DNA of 64,000 nt. Origin: Testudinibacter aquarius. GTDB lineage: Bacteria > Pseudomonadota > Gammaproteobacteria > Enterobacterales > Pasteurellaceae. A program made the translations under genes and the position numbers. The DNA lies in the NCBI RefSeq assembly GCF_004342725.1, contig NZ_SMCP01000001.1:212681-276680 (forward strand). Reading direction: 5' to 3'. This document shows positions 27,381-35,797 of this stretch, piece after piece. Each line of letters begins with the position of its first letter. The first letter of the stretch is position 1. The notes below the pieces were generated by a model. The model made no database searches and was not told where the DNA came from. It was given only the letters and a program-made list of their open reading frames with translations.

Positions 27381-27394
27381 GTGATAAAGATCAA
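27381..27394 (+). promoter_or_regulatory. FNR/CRP-like palindrome upstream of surface lipoprotein gene
   Basis: GTGATAAAGATCAA reads TTGATCTTTATCAC on the other strand, one mismatch from the FNR consensus and also close to a CRP half-palindrome. It lies about 145 bp before the lipoprotein ATG and 30 bp before the T19 tract. Confidence 0.4.
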
Positions 27395-27424
27395 AATTTT
27401 CGTATAAAAATCGCTAAAGCCTTG

Positions 27425-27443
27425 TTTTTTTTTTTTTTTTTTT
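27425..27443 (+). repeat. Homopolymeric tract of 19 T residues
   Basis: An uninterrupted run of 19 T lies 94 bp upstream of the lipoprotein start, within its probable promoter region. Tracts of this length are prone to slipped-strand mispairing, and in host-adapted bacteria they often tune promoter spacing or upstream-element contacts. The length may vary within a culture. Confidence 0.9.
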
Positions 27444-27537
27444 AAACTAAGAAAGTTTAATGATTTTTTCGTCAATTTGGAGCGAAAAGCGCATTAATAC
27501 TTCATTTTTATCTCATAAATAACCAACAAGGAATGCA

Positions 27538-28956
27538 ATGATGAAACCGACAATCAAAACAACCGCACTTGCCATTTTAATCTCCCTCGGAGCCATTGCC
27601 TGTGGTTCATCAGGTGGAGGGGGTTCAACACCAAACAACACAAATACCGCCACAACAACTACACCAGCAACCGATAACACAACCACTGATGCGGCAAAAA
27701 AAGCGGAAGAAACTCGCAAAGCCGAAGAAACTCGCAAAGCCGAAGAAACTCGCAAAGCCGAAGAAGCTCGCAAAGCCGAAGAAGCTCGTTTAGCTGAAGA
27801 GGCTCGTTTAGCTGAAGAAGCCCGTTTAGCTGAAGAAGCTCGTTTAGCTGAAGAAGCTCGTTTAGCTGAAGAAGCTCGTTTAGCTGAAGAAGCTCGTTTA
27901 GCTGAAGAAGCTCGCAAAGCTGAAGAAGCTCGCAAAGCTGAAGAAGCTCGCAAAGCTGAAGAAGCTGAAGAAGCTCGTAAAGCCGAAGAAGCCCGTAAAG
28001 CCGAAGAAGCTCGTAAAGCCGAAGAAGCTCGTTTAGCTGAAGAGGCTCGTTTAGCTGAAGAGGCTCGTTTAGCTGAAGAGGCTCGTTTAGCTGAAGAGGC
28101 TCGTTTAGCTGAAGAAGCCCGTTTAGCTGAAGAAGCCCGTTTAGCTGAAGAAGCTCGTTTAGTTGAAGAAGCCCGTTTAGCTGAAGAAGCCCGTTTAGCT
28201 GAAGAAGCTCGTTTAGCTGAAGAAGCTCGCAAAGCCGAAGAAGCTCGTAAAGCTGAAGAAGCCCGCCAGCGTGAACTGGAAAAAACACCATTGGCAGCCT
28301 ATGCAGTTGTGCAAGAAGTTAATCAAAATGAAAAACTGGTCAATGATCTACAAAAAGCCGTTAATCTTAATCAATATATTCCTGCCCAAGGGAAAGGTAG
28401 CGGATACGACAACTCTGACGTGAACCAAAATATATCTATCAATGGAAAAGAAGCACCAATCGCTGCATCTTATACCATTTATTACAATGATCTAGAAGAT
28501 TCAGGTATTGCGGTAGTTCATGCCAGCGGAAGAAGCGACGGAGAATATAACAGCAATAGTTGGCTATATATGTATTCTGGGCGCGCAACTAATGCGAAAG
28601 AGTTGGAAAATTTAAGCGGTGAAGCCAACTATCAGGGAAAGGCTTATATTTATAGCGTCGCTTCTAAAATGAATATAACTGCCAATTTCGATAACAAAAC
28701 AATTTCCGGTAACATTATTTCTGCGGATAATGCAACCTATGTTATCAATTTAGAACAAAGTAATATTACTGATACTGACGGTTATTTATCATTTAACGGA
28801 ACAGCCAAAGGACAAGCCTATGATACTTCACTAGAAGGAAGTTATGATGGCAAATTTATGGGATTACACGCACAAGAAATCGCTGGCAAAGTCAGTTTAA
28901 AGGGCAGTGGTTACGATGGCAAACTTCAAGCCGTATTTAACGGTACGAAGCAATAA
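27538..28956 (+). CDS. Predicted Slam-dependent surface lipoprotein with hexapeptide-repeat stalk
   Basis: A 472-aa lipoprotein. The signal peptide ends AIACGSSGGGG (lipidated Cys22), followed by a Thr/Asn-rich linker, 31 hexapeptides of the form (K/L)AEEAR (about residues 55-243) and a C-terminal domain of about 220 residues. The stalk should form a long charged alpha-helix or coiled coil. The end of the protein (YDGKFMGLHAQEIAGKVSL...) resembles the GxFxGxxAxEIAGxF pattern of TbpB/fHbp-type beta-barrels. It is followed directly by a Slam gene, which strongly suggests surface export. AAGGA precedes tandem ATGs (27538, 27541). The ligand is unknown; it is not recognisably TbpB, LbpB or HpuA. 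Confidence 0.82.
   Translation: MMKPTIKTTALAILISLGAIACGSSGGGGSTPNNTNTATTTTPATDNTTTDAAKKAEETRKAEETRKAEETRKAEEARKAEEARLAEEARLAEEARLAEEARLAEEARLAEEARLAEEARLAEEARKAEEARKAEEARKAEEAEEARKAEEARKAEEARKAEEARLAEEARLAEEARLAEEARLAEEARLAEEARLAEEARLAEEARLVEEARLAEEARLAEEARLAEEARKAEEARKAEEARQRELEKTPLAAYAVVQEVNQNEKLVNDLQKAVNLNQYIPAQGKGSGYDNSDVNQNISINGKEAPIAASYTIYYNDLEDSGIAVVHASGRSDGEYNSNSWLYMYSGRATNAKELENLSGEANYQGKAYIYSVASKMNITANFDNKTISGNIISADNATYVINLEQSNITDTDGYLSFNGTAKGQAYDTSLEGSYDGKFMGLHAQEIAGKVSLKGSGYDGKLQAVFNGTKQ
27700..28266 (+). repeat. 18-bp tandem repeat array encoding the lipoprotein stalk
   Basis: 567 bp made of 31 units of 18 bp plus one 9-bp partial insertion (KAEEAEEAR). Unit classes are KAEETR (3), KAEEAR and LAEEAR, with one LVEEAR, arranged in blocks that look like block duplications. 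The period is divisible by 3, so copy-number change alters stalk length without frameshift. Confidence 0.95.
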
Positions 28957-28973
28957 TATCTCCTTCCACCACT

Positions 28974-28997
28974 AGGCGCACCTGCGCCTCTTTTTTT
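28974..28997 (+). terminator. Hairpin terminator between lipoprotein and Slam genes
   Basis: AGGCGC pairs with GCGCCT (4-nt loop), followed by CTTTTTTT, ending 10 bp before the Slam start codon. Partial readthrough would give more lipoprotein than transporter. Confidence 0.8.
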
Positions 28998-29007
28998 AAG
29001 AAAAAGC

Positions 29008-30456
29008 ATGAAAAGATCTCTTTTAGTAACAAGCCTAACCGCACTTTATGCAGCAAGTGCGATTGCCGAAACCGCCGTCAGCGTGAATCAAGCAACAACC
29101 CCCGACAGTATTCAAAATATCGCCCTGCCGACTACGCCATTGAAAACCGTGGACGATTCAACACCAAGTGCGGTACAGCCCTTACAAGTTAGCCGTGCGC
29201 AGTTGTTGGCAAATCCGCAATTAACCCAAGATTGGTTAAATTTAGCACTGCAACAACGCAATGTGGAATTAATCAATGAATTGTTGCCGATTTACCGCAC
29301 TTTTGCGCAACATGATCCTATTCTCGTTCGTTTTGCCGAAGCTACGTTAGCACAACTGGCGCAAGATTATCCGCTGGCGATTAGCCGTTTTCGTGAGATT
29401 CTCGCGGTCAATCCGGATCTCAATCCGGTGCGGATTGAATTGGCAAAAAGCCTGTTTCACGATCGCCAAGACAATGCGGCGCACGATCAGTTTGAAAAAG
29501 CCAAAAGTGCGGTCGGCGTGCCTGCGCCGGTGGTGAGGCTGATTGATGCCTATCTCGATACCTTGCAACAACGTAGTGGCTGGCAAAGCAGTTTCAGTGC
29601 TTATTACTTGCGTGACAGCAATGTTAATAACACCGCCGCTACTCGAGAAATCGAGAACACTGGTTTTGTCAAAGGCGACAACATGTTGCCGCAGTCTGCA
29701 CACGGCATTGCCTACTCGTTCAGTCTAGAGCGTGATTTCAACCTGACTGGCGCACACTATTTGCATGTCGGCACAGAGCTATTCGGCAAGAATTTTTGGG
29801 ATAACCATGACTACGATGATATTTATAACCGCACTTATCTCGGTTATACCCACAAAAGTGCGGTGCAAAGTGTGTCTATTTTGCCATTTTATGAAAAACG
29901 TTGGTACGGCAACCAGTCGTATAAATGGGCGAACGGCGTGCGCGGCGAATATCGTCGCTGGCTGAACGCCAATTGGCAGATTTCAACCGCACTGGAACAC
30001 GCCGAACAGCGCTATTACGACAGCCAAAATCTCAATGGACATACGCAACTGGCTTCCGCCACCCTGCTGTGGCTGCGCAGCCCACGCCAATTTTTCTATT
30101 TTGGTGGCGATTATAACCGTGAAAAAACACGCTTGTTGCAATACAGCAACAACACCCGCACCCTGCGGCTCGGTTGGGGGCAAGAGTGGCAAGGGGGCGT
30201 TTCCTCACGTTTGGGCTTTTCTTATGCCCAGCGCAACTACAAAGATCAAGCCAAATTGGGCGAGATGATTCCGCTCGGTAAAGTGCGCAATGATAAGATT
30301 TACAGCGTCAATTTAACCCTGTGGAAACGCGATTGGCACATTTGGGGCATCACGCCGAAACTGCATTTCAACTGGAAAAAACAAGACAGCAACCTGCCGT
30401 CGATGTATTCCTATACACAGAAGAATGTCAATCTGATTTTTGAAAAGACGTTTTAA
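29008..30456 (+). CDS. Surface lipoprotein assembly modifier (Slam), DUF560 outer-membrane protein
   Basis: Outer-membrane protein (482 aa) of the Slam family, which moves lipoproteins such as TbpB and fHbp to the outer leaflet. It has a signal peptide (MKRSLLVTSLTALYAASAIAETA), an N-terminal tetratricopeptide-like helical region (about 60-180; LAQDYPLAISRFREILAVNPDLNP is a TPR pair) and a C-terminal beta-barrel (about 190-482) with alternating aromatic strands and the BAM-type terminal Phe (NLIFEKTF). Start and length suit the family. It is linked to the lipoprotein 51 bp upstream across a leaky terminator. Identification is from architecture and sequence feel; HMM confirmation was not possible. 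Confidence 0.85.
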   Translation: MKRSLLVTSLTALYAASAIAETAVSVNQATTPDSIQNIALPTTPLKTVDDSTPSAVQPLQVSRAQLLANPQLTQDWLNLALQQRNVELINELLPIYRTFAQHDPILVRFAEATLAQLAQDYPLAISRFREILAVNPDLNPVRIELAKSLFHDRQDNAAHDQFEKAKSAVGVPAPVVRLIDAYLDTLQQRSGWQSSFSAYYLRDSNVNNTAATREIENTGFVKGDNMLPQSAHGIAYSFSLERDFNLTGAHYLHVGTELFGKNFWDNHDYDDIYNRTYLGYTHKSAVQSVSILPFYEKRWYGNQSYKWANGVRGEYRRWLNANWQISTALEHAEQRYYDSQNLNGHTQLASATLLWLRSPRQFFYFGGDYNREKTRLLQYSNNTRTLRLGWGQEWQGGVSSRLGFSYAQRNYKDQAKLGEMIPLGKVRNDKIYSVNLTLWKRDWHIWGITPKLHFNWKKQDSNLPSMYSYTQKNVNLIFEKTF

Positions 30457-30471
30457 TTGAAGCAGCACAAG

Positions 30472-30502
30472 TGCGGTTATCACCAACTTAACCGCATTTT
30501 TT
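30472..30502 (+). terminator. USS-derived terminator of the Slam gene
   Basis: TGCGGTTA and TAACCGCA form an 8-bp stem followed by TTTTTT. The left arm is part of a USS (AAGTGCGGT), so uptake signal and terminator coincide. Confidence 0.8.
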
Positions 30503-30561
30503 AGATCCAGATCACATTTCCCGACCCTATTCTCAAGAAAAACCGCACTTTGATTGCCAGA

Positions 30562-30575
30562 CTAAACCGTTTTAG
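30562..30575 (+). promoter_or_regulatory. Candidate LacI-family operator upstream of scrK
   Basis: CTAAACCGTTTTAG is palindromic at 12 of 14 positions with the central CG typical of LacI-family operators. It lies 57 bp before the scrK start, and a LacI-family regulator gene follows scrB. Confidence 0.5.
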
Positions 30576-30631
30576 CTAAAATTTTGAGCATGGTATTTTC
30601 TTGCGTAACAATAGAAATAAAGGTGGTTGGC

Positions 30632-31567
30632 ATGAAACAAAAAGTTTGGGTATTAGGCGATGCTGTTGTGGATTTGATTCCTGACGGTGAACAACATTAT
30701 TTAAAAGCCGCTGGTGGCGCCCCTGCGAATGTTGCTGTTGCCATTGCTCGTTTGGGCGGCAGAACCGCATTTATCGGACGTGTCGGTCAAGATCCGCTCG
30801 GGATTTTTATGAAAAACGTGTTAAATCAAGAAAATGTAAACACCGATTTCATGTTGCTTGACCCACAAAACCGCACTTCGACCGTGGTGGTCGATCTTGA
30901 TGACGACGGCGAGCGCAGTTTCACTTTTATGGTCAATCCTAGTGCCGATCAGTTTCTGCAAACTGATGACCTGCCGCAATTCAATCGTGGCGAGTGGCTG
31001 CATTGCTGCTCGATTGCGCTGTTGAACAATCCTTCACAACAAGCAACCTTGACCGCCATGCAGCAAATCAAGCAGATCGGCGGCATGGTGTCGTTCGACC
31101 CAAATTTGCGCGAATCGCTGTGGCAAAACCAAGACATTATGCGTATGACTGTGATGCAGGCGGTCGAATTGGCGGATGTATTAAAATTCTCGGAAGAAGA
31201 GCTGACCCTGCTCACCGAAACTGATACCTTAGAGCAAGCCTTAAAAACCATCACCGACTACTACCCGCAAAAATTGATTATCGTCACCATGGGCAAAAAA
31301 GGCGCTTTGGTACATCTGAACGGCGAACAGCAACTAATCAGTGGCAAAGCGGTGCAAGCCGTAGACACCACCGGTGCCGGTGATGCCTTTGTCGGTGGAC
31401 TGCTTGCCGGGTTATCACAAACCGCAAACTGGCAAGCGTGGGAAAATCTGGTGCCGATTATCCACCAAGCCAATGCCTGCGGCGCACTGGCAACCACCGC
31501 CAAAGGCGCAATGGCGGCGCTGCCGAATCAACAACAATTAGCAGATTATTTGGCGCAGTCCGCTTAG
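30632..31567 (+). CDS. scrK: Fructokinase (PfkB family)
   Basis: Phosphorylates the fructose released from sucrose-6-phosphate. The 311-aa protein has the PfkB N-terminal signature GGAPANVAVAIARLGG and the C-terminal signature DTTGAGDAFVGG with the catalytic Asp. The start at 30632 follows AAAGGTGGTTGGC; an earlier in-frame ATG at 30584 adds 16 non-homologous residues. It lies 21 bp before scrB and shares a candidate LacI operator upstream. A sucrose context makes fructokinase the best reading; other PfkB sugar kinases cannot be fully excluded. Confidence 0.9.
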   Translation: MKQKVWVLGDAVVDLIPDGEQHYLKAAGGAPANVAVAIARLGGRTAFIGRVGQDPLGIFMKNVLNQENVNTDFMLLDPQNRTSTVVVDLDDDGERSFTFMVNPSADQFLQTDDLPQFNRGEWLHCCSIALLNNPSQQATLTAMQQIKQIGGMVSFDPNLRESLWQNQDIMRMTVMQAVELADVLKFSEEELTLLTETDTLEQALKTITDYYPQKLIIVTMGKKGALVHLNGEQQLISGKAVQAVDTTGAGDAFVGGLLAGLSQTANWQAWENLVPIIHQANACGALATTAKGAMAALPNQQQLADYLAQSA

Positions 31568-31588
31568 TTAACAAAACGGGGGAATCCA

Positions 31589-33043
31589 ATGTTGATCTTC
31601 AATCAGGGAAAATACAAAAGTCTGCTTGCCGCCAAAGCGGGTGAACTCGATGCGGTGGCGGCGCAGGTTGCGACGGATCAGGATTTCCGTCCTGATTACC
31701 ATTTGGTCGCACCGTTCGGCTTAATCAATGATCCAAACGGGTTGGTATTCGACGGTGAAAAATACCATATTTTCTACCAATGGTATCCCTACGGCGCCAT
31801 GCACGGCATGAAACACTGGTTGCATTATACCACGCCGGATTTCCAACAGTTTACCCTCGCCGATACCTTAATTCCGACGGAAATGTTTGAATCACACGGT
31901 TGTTACTCCGGCGGCGCCCTGCCATTGGGCGATTGTATTGCGGCGTTTTACACCGGCAATACCCGTCGCAGCAGCGATAACACTCGAATTCCGTATCAAA
32001 ATATCGCCGTGTTCAGCAACGACGGTAAGCTGTTGGATAAATATCCCCTCGTCACCTGCTCCCCCGCCGGTTACAGTGAACATGTGCGCGATCCGAAGCC
32101 GTATTTCACACAAGACGGCAAAGTGCGGTTTATTTGCGGTGCGCAACGCGACAATTTGAGTGGTACAGCAATTGTGTTTGAAATGGAAAACATCAACACC
32201 CCGCCACAACTGCTGGGCGAACTACAGTTATCCGATTTCGACAATCAGGATATTTTTATGTGGGAATGTCCCGATTTGCTAAAAATCGGCAACAAAGATC
32301 TGTTTATCTGGTCGCCGCAAGGTAAAAAACGGGAAACGCAGCAATTTCAAAACAACTATCACTCCACTTATGTAGTCGGTAAGTTGAACGATTTACAATT
32401 TGAAGTGGAACAATTTGGTGAACTGGATTACGGCTTCGATTTTTATGCACCACAAACCTTTGCCGGCCTGGACAACAGCGAAAGTGCAGTGATGATTGGC
32501 TGGATCGGGCTGCCGGATCTACAATATCCGAGCGACGAATATGCTTGGCATTCCGCTTTGACCATGCCGCGCCGTTTAAGCTTGAAAAATAACCGAATTT
32601 ATCAAACGCCGCTCGCACAGTATTACCCGCAAAATCTGACCGCACTTTCGTTGCAACACACGACGACGCTGGCGGATTTGGATCGCCGTTATCTGAAATT
32701 TAATCCACACAATGCTGATTTCAGCCTACGACTGTTTGATAATCCACAAGGACAACATTTAACCATAAGCTATGAAAACGGCGAGTTCTGTCTTGATCGC
32801 AGCGCCAGTGAGCAAACCGAAAGTATGTTGAGCTTGGGCGAACAGCGTTACTGTGTCATTGCAGATTTACAACAGGTAGAGATTTTTATTGATCGCTCAG
32901 TGATTGAAATATTCTTAAACGATGGTGAAAAAGCCCTAACATCGCGCTTTTTTATTAAAAATCGACAAAATATGTTACAAAGTTCATGCCGATTGGAAAT
33001 TGAAAGTGCGGTGTTAGCGCCGATTGAATATCGCACTGAATAA
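31589..33043 (+). CDS. scrB: Sucrose-6-phosphate hydrolase (GH32 invertase)
   Basis: Hydrolyses sucrose-6-phosphate to glucose-6-phosphate and fructose. The 484-aa protein has all three GH32 motifs: the nucleophile in INDPNG (Asp48), the transition-state stabiliser in RDPKPYF, and the acid/base Glu in MWECPDL. The C-terminal beta-sandwich ends with the DRSVIEIFLNDGE motif. GGGGGAATCC precedes the ATG. It is cotranscribed with scrK. No scrA sucrose PTS permease is in this cluster. Confidence 0.94.
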   Translation: MLIFNQGKYKSLLAAKAGELDAVAAQVATDQDFRPDYHLVAPFGLINDPNGLVFDGEKYHIFYQWYPYGAMHGMKHWLHYTTPDFQQFTLADTLIPTEMFESHGCYSGGALPLGDCIAAFYTGNTRRSSDNTRIPYQNIAVFSNDGKLLDKYPLVTCSPAGYSEHVRDPKPYFTQDGKVRFICGAQRDNLSGTAIVFEMENINTPPQLLGELQLSDFDNQDIFMWECPDLLKIGNKDLFIWSPQGKKRETQQFQNNYHSTYVVGKLNDLQFEVEQFGELDYGFDFYAPQTFAGLDNSESAVMIGWIGLPDLQYPSDEYAWHSALTMPRRLSLKNNRIYQTPLAQYYPQNLTALSLQHTTTLADLDRRYLKFNPHNADFSLRLFDNPQGQHLTISYENGEFCLDRSASEQTESMLSLGEQRYCVIADLQQVEIFIDRSVIEIFLNDGEKALTSRFFIKNRQNMLQSSCRLEIESAVLAPIEYRTE

Positions 33044-33052
33044 ACTGCGTAA

Positions 33053-33108
33053 GGGCATACGCCCAAACTGCGCTTTTATAACCTTGGGCAGATTCAATCT
33101 GCCCCTAC
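33053..33108. repeat. Hairpin repeats between scrB and the LacI regulator gene
   Basis: GGGCATACGCCC (33053-33064) and GGGCAGAT-TCA-ATCTGCCC (33086-33104, 8-bp perfect stem, followed by CTAC) resemble the hairpins of the MITE-like elements at 2.4 and 46.7 kb. The second could also act as a weak terminator for scrB, although no T-run follows. Confidence 0.65.
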
Positions 33109-33137
33109 AAAACCGTATCTTATTCCAATAATTAACC

Positions 33138-34154
33138 ATGATCGCTAAAACAAAACGTTGTACGCTAAATGATATTGCCGAGCTGAGCGGCGTCTCCAAA
33201 ACCACCGTTAGTATGGTCTTAAACGGACGCGCCGATGAGTTTCGGATTAAAGAGGAAACACGGCAAAAGATTCTACAAATTGCGGAGAAAAACCACTATC
33301 GTGCCAACATCTATGCCAAAGCGCTGCAAGCGCAACGCACCAATACTATCGGCTTGGTGATTCCCGATTTTTCGAATTTTGGCTTTGCACAAACCAGTCA
33401 GATGTTAGAACGTTTGTGTCGTAACCACGGTTTACAGTTGCTTATTAGTTGCTCCGATGAAGAACCGCACTTAGAAGCGAAAGCAATTGAAAACCTGCTG
33501 GAACGTCAAATTGATATTTTGATCACCACCCCGGTTTGTCAAAAACGTAAGCACTACCCCTATTTGAACACCATTCCAACAATTCAACTGGATCGCTTTA
33601 TTGCCGATGCACCACAAATCCCCTATATCATCACGGATGATAAAAGTGCGGTTGCCGCCATGGTGGCGCAAATGATCAATAAATACCAGCTCAAAGAGTT
33701 TTATTACCTTGGCGGACTGCTGCAACTCACCCCGAGTGAAGCCCGTTTGCAAGGCTTCAAGTGCGGTCTGCAACAGGCAGGGTTAGCCCTGCAAAACGAC
33801 TGGATCAGCCATCGGGATTACCACTCCGAATCGGGCTATATCATGATGCAGCAGTTATTACAGCGCTTAGGGCGCTTGCCGCAGGCAATTTTTGTTGCTT
33901 CCTACGGTTTGCTGGTCGGCGTACTCCGTTTTTTAAACGAGCATCAACTGTTGGATCAACTCAGCTCACAACAGCTGCACCTGGCAACCTTTGATGATTA
34001 TGAATTATTAAACTGCTTGCCGTTTAAAATTCACTCTATTCGCCAAGATCATGAAAAAATCGCCAATGCGCTCTTTCAAGCCATTCTCAGTCTGCTCGAG
34101 CAGAAACCGATCGCCAACCAAATTATTCCCGCCCATCTGTGCTGGCGCGACTGA
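33138..34154 (+). CDS. scrR: LacI-family sucrose operon repressor
   Basis: Transcriptional regulator (338 aa). The N-terminal helix-turn-helix is TLNDIAELSGVSKTTVSMVLNG (about 7-30) with the hinge helix KALQAQRTN, followed by a periplasmic-binding-protein-like sensor domain (IGLVIPDFSNFGF...). It resembles ScrR/CscR/Cra-type regulators, whose effector is fructose or a fructose phosphate. It is placed 94 bp after scrB on the same strand and probably controls scrKB through the palindrome at 30562. Name and effector are inferred from context. Confidence 0.85.
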   Translation: MIAKTKRCTLNDIAELSGVSKTTVSMVLNGRADEFRIKEETRQKILQIAEKNHYRANIYAKALQAQRTNTIGLVIPDFSNFGFAQTSQMLERLCRNHGLQLLISCSDEEPHLEAKAIENLLERQIDILITTPVCQKRKHYPYLNTIPTIQLDRFIADAPQIPYIITDDKSAVAAMVAQMINKYQLKEFYYLGGLLQLTPSEARLQGFKCGLQQAGLALQNDWISHRDYHSESGYIMMQQLLQRLGRLPQAIFVASYGLLVGVLRFLNEHQLLDQLSSQQLHLATFDDYELLNCLPFKIHSIRQDHEKIANALFQAILSLLEQKPIANQIIPAHLCWRD

Positions 34155-34462
34155 ACCGCACTTTTCAACAGTGCCAAAACCATTCGACCGAATACGCTAA
34201 ACCAAGCTTAGTCATCAAGCTGCGCTCAGCTAAAATCACGGAAAAAGGCTGGTAATCCAGAGGTTAAATAGATACAATCAAAGCTGTTTGGTTAGCAGTT
34301 TGTTAAAATTGCGACTGTGCCGAACAACGCTTAATTAATGCGGTAGTTAATACCTTTATATTCTATTTATAACAAAATCCAGTGACAAATAAGCTTTTAC
34401 AAGCGTGTTGCCGCACCGCTTGCTTTACGGTTTGATGTTAGCTGGACGGAGATATTGATACT
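34155..34462. other. Spacer upstream of hflK
   Basis: A 308-bp region with a USS just after the scrR stop and AT-rich sequence toward hflK (34340-34400). It presumably holds the hflKC promoter. I see no ORF, structured RNA or clear regulatory palindrome. Confidence 0.5.
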
Positions 34463-35797
34463 ATGTCGTGGAATGGTTCTGATAACAACCATAATTCGGA
34501 GCAAGACCCTTGGGGTAAACCAGGGCAATCAGGCTCAAAAAAACCTGAGCAAGATCAAGGCTGGCAAAACAATCCTGATTCCGGCACACCTGAACCGGAC
34601 AAACAACAAAGCCAGCAGCGCAATAAACAACAAGGACCGCCTGATTTAGAAGAACTATTTGGTAATTTATTGAAAAAAATGGGTGGCGGCAATGGGCGCA
34701 AATCCGGCAATAACGGCACACCATTTAACGGGCTAAGCAAATTATTACCGATCGCCGCAGTAATTGGCACTATTGTTTGGGGGGTCAGTGGTTTTTATAC
34801 CATCAAAGAGGCGGAACGCGGTGTAGTATTGCGTTTCGGCGAATTCAACTCGATTGTGCAGCCCGGCTTGAACTGGAAGCCGACGTTTATCGATCAAGTC
34901 GTGCCGGTCAATGTCGAGCGAATCAGTGAACTGAAAACCCAAGGCAGCATGCTGACCCAAGATGAAAATATGGTTGTGGTGGAAATGACGGTACAATATC
35001 GGGTCAATAATCCGGAAAAATACCTGTTCAGTGTTACCAATGCCAACAACAGTTTGTCACAAGCCACCGACAGTGCGCTGCGCTATGTGATCGGTCACAT
35101 GAGCATGGATGACATCTTAACCACCGGTCGTTCTGTGGTGCGTGAAGACACTTGGCGTTATTTGGAAAACATCATCAAGCCTTATGATATGGGCTTAGAG
35201 GTGATCGACGTCAACTTCCAGTCCGCACGTCCGCCGGAGCAAGTCAAAGACGCATTTGACGATGCGATCAAAGCACAAGAAGACGAACAGCGTTTTATCC
35301 GTCAGGCAGAAGCCTATGCCCGTGAAGCCGAACCGATTGCGCGCGGGGACGCACAACGGATTATCGAACAAGCAACCGCCTACAAAGAACAGGTTGTATT
35401 GGACGCACAAGGGGAAGTGGAACGCTTCCAGCAATTGCTGCCGGAATACAAAGCCTCACCGGATTTGTTGAAAGAGCGGTTATATATTCAAGCCATGGAA
35501 AATATTATGGCTGAAACCCCGAAAATGATGTTGGATTCTAACAACGGCAGCAACCTGACCGTGTTACCGTTAGAACAAATGCTAAATCAAAAGAAAGCCG
35601 CTGAAAGTGCGGTCGAGAAAACTGATGCACCACAAGCAAAAGGGGCGAATAGCAATACCACGTTGGGTAACGCAGCAAACCGAGCAGCCGCTCTCACACC
35701 TGCACCGACGACCTCAAGCAGCAATGACAACAGCTATAACGGTTCACAACAACAAGAACGCAACCAAAACAGCACTCGTCAAGGGAGATTTGAATAA
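34463..35797 (+). CDS. hflK: FtsH protease modulator HflK
   Basis: SPFH/Band-7 inner-membrane protein (444 aa) that, with HflC, forms a cage around the FtsH protease and modulates membrane-protein turnover. The N-terminus is a Gly/Asn/Gln-rich cytoplasmic tail (1-90), then one transmembrane helix (LLPIAAVIGTIVWGVSGFY), the SPFH domain beginning EAERGVVLRFGEF, a coiled coil (EDEQRFIRQAEAYAREAEPIARG) and a low-complexity C-terminus. It overlaps hflC by one base. GGAG lies shortly before the ATG. Confidence 0.95.
   Translation: MSWNGSDNNHNSEQDPWGKPGQSGSKKPEQDQGWQNNPDSGTPEPDKQQSQQRNKQQGPPDLEELFGNLLKKMGGGNGRKSGNNGTPFNGLSKLLPIAAVIGTIVWGVSGFYTIKEAERGVVLRFGEFNSIVQPGLNWKPTFIDQVVPVNVERISELKTQGSMLTQDENMVVVEMTVQYRVNNPEKYLFSVTNANNSLSQATDSALRYVIGHMSMDDILTTGRSVVREDTWRYLENIIKPYDMGLEVIDVNFQSARPPEQVKDAFDDAIKAQEDEQRFIRQAEAYAREAEPIARGDAQRIIEQATAYKEQVVLDAQGEVERFQQLLPEYKASPDLLKERLYIQAMENIMAETPKMMLDSNNGSNLTVLPLEQMLNQKKAAESAVEKTDAPQAKGANSNTTLGNAANRAAALTPAPTTSSSNDNSYNGSQQQERNQNSTRQGRFE

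Noticed and set aside
27700..28266. Regular repeats considered as a CRISPR array
   Set aside because: Units are contiguous 18-mers without spacers and lie in frame inside a protein gene.
27513..28291. Long minus-strand ORFs (ASSAKR/ASSALR and NELLQL repeats) opposite the lipoprotein stalk
   Set aside because: They are read-through of the 18-bp repeat in other frames; they lack start context and flanking domains, and the sense frame has a lipoprotein signal and a folded C-terminal domain.
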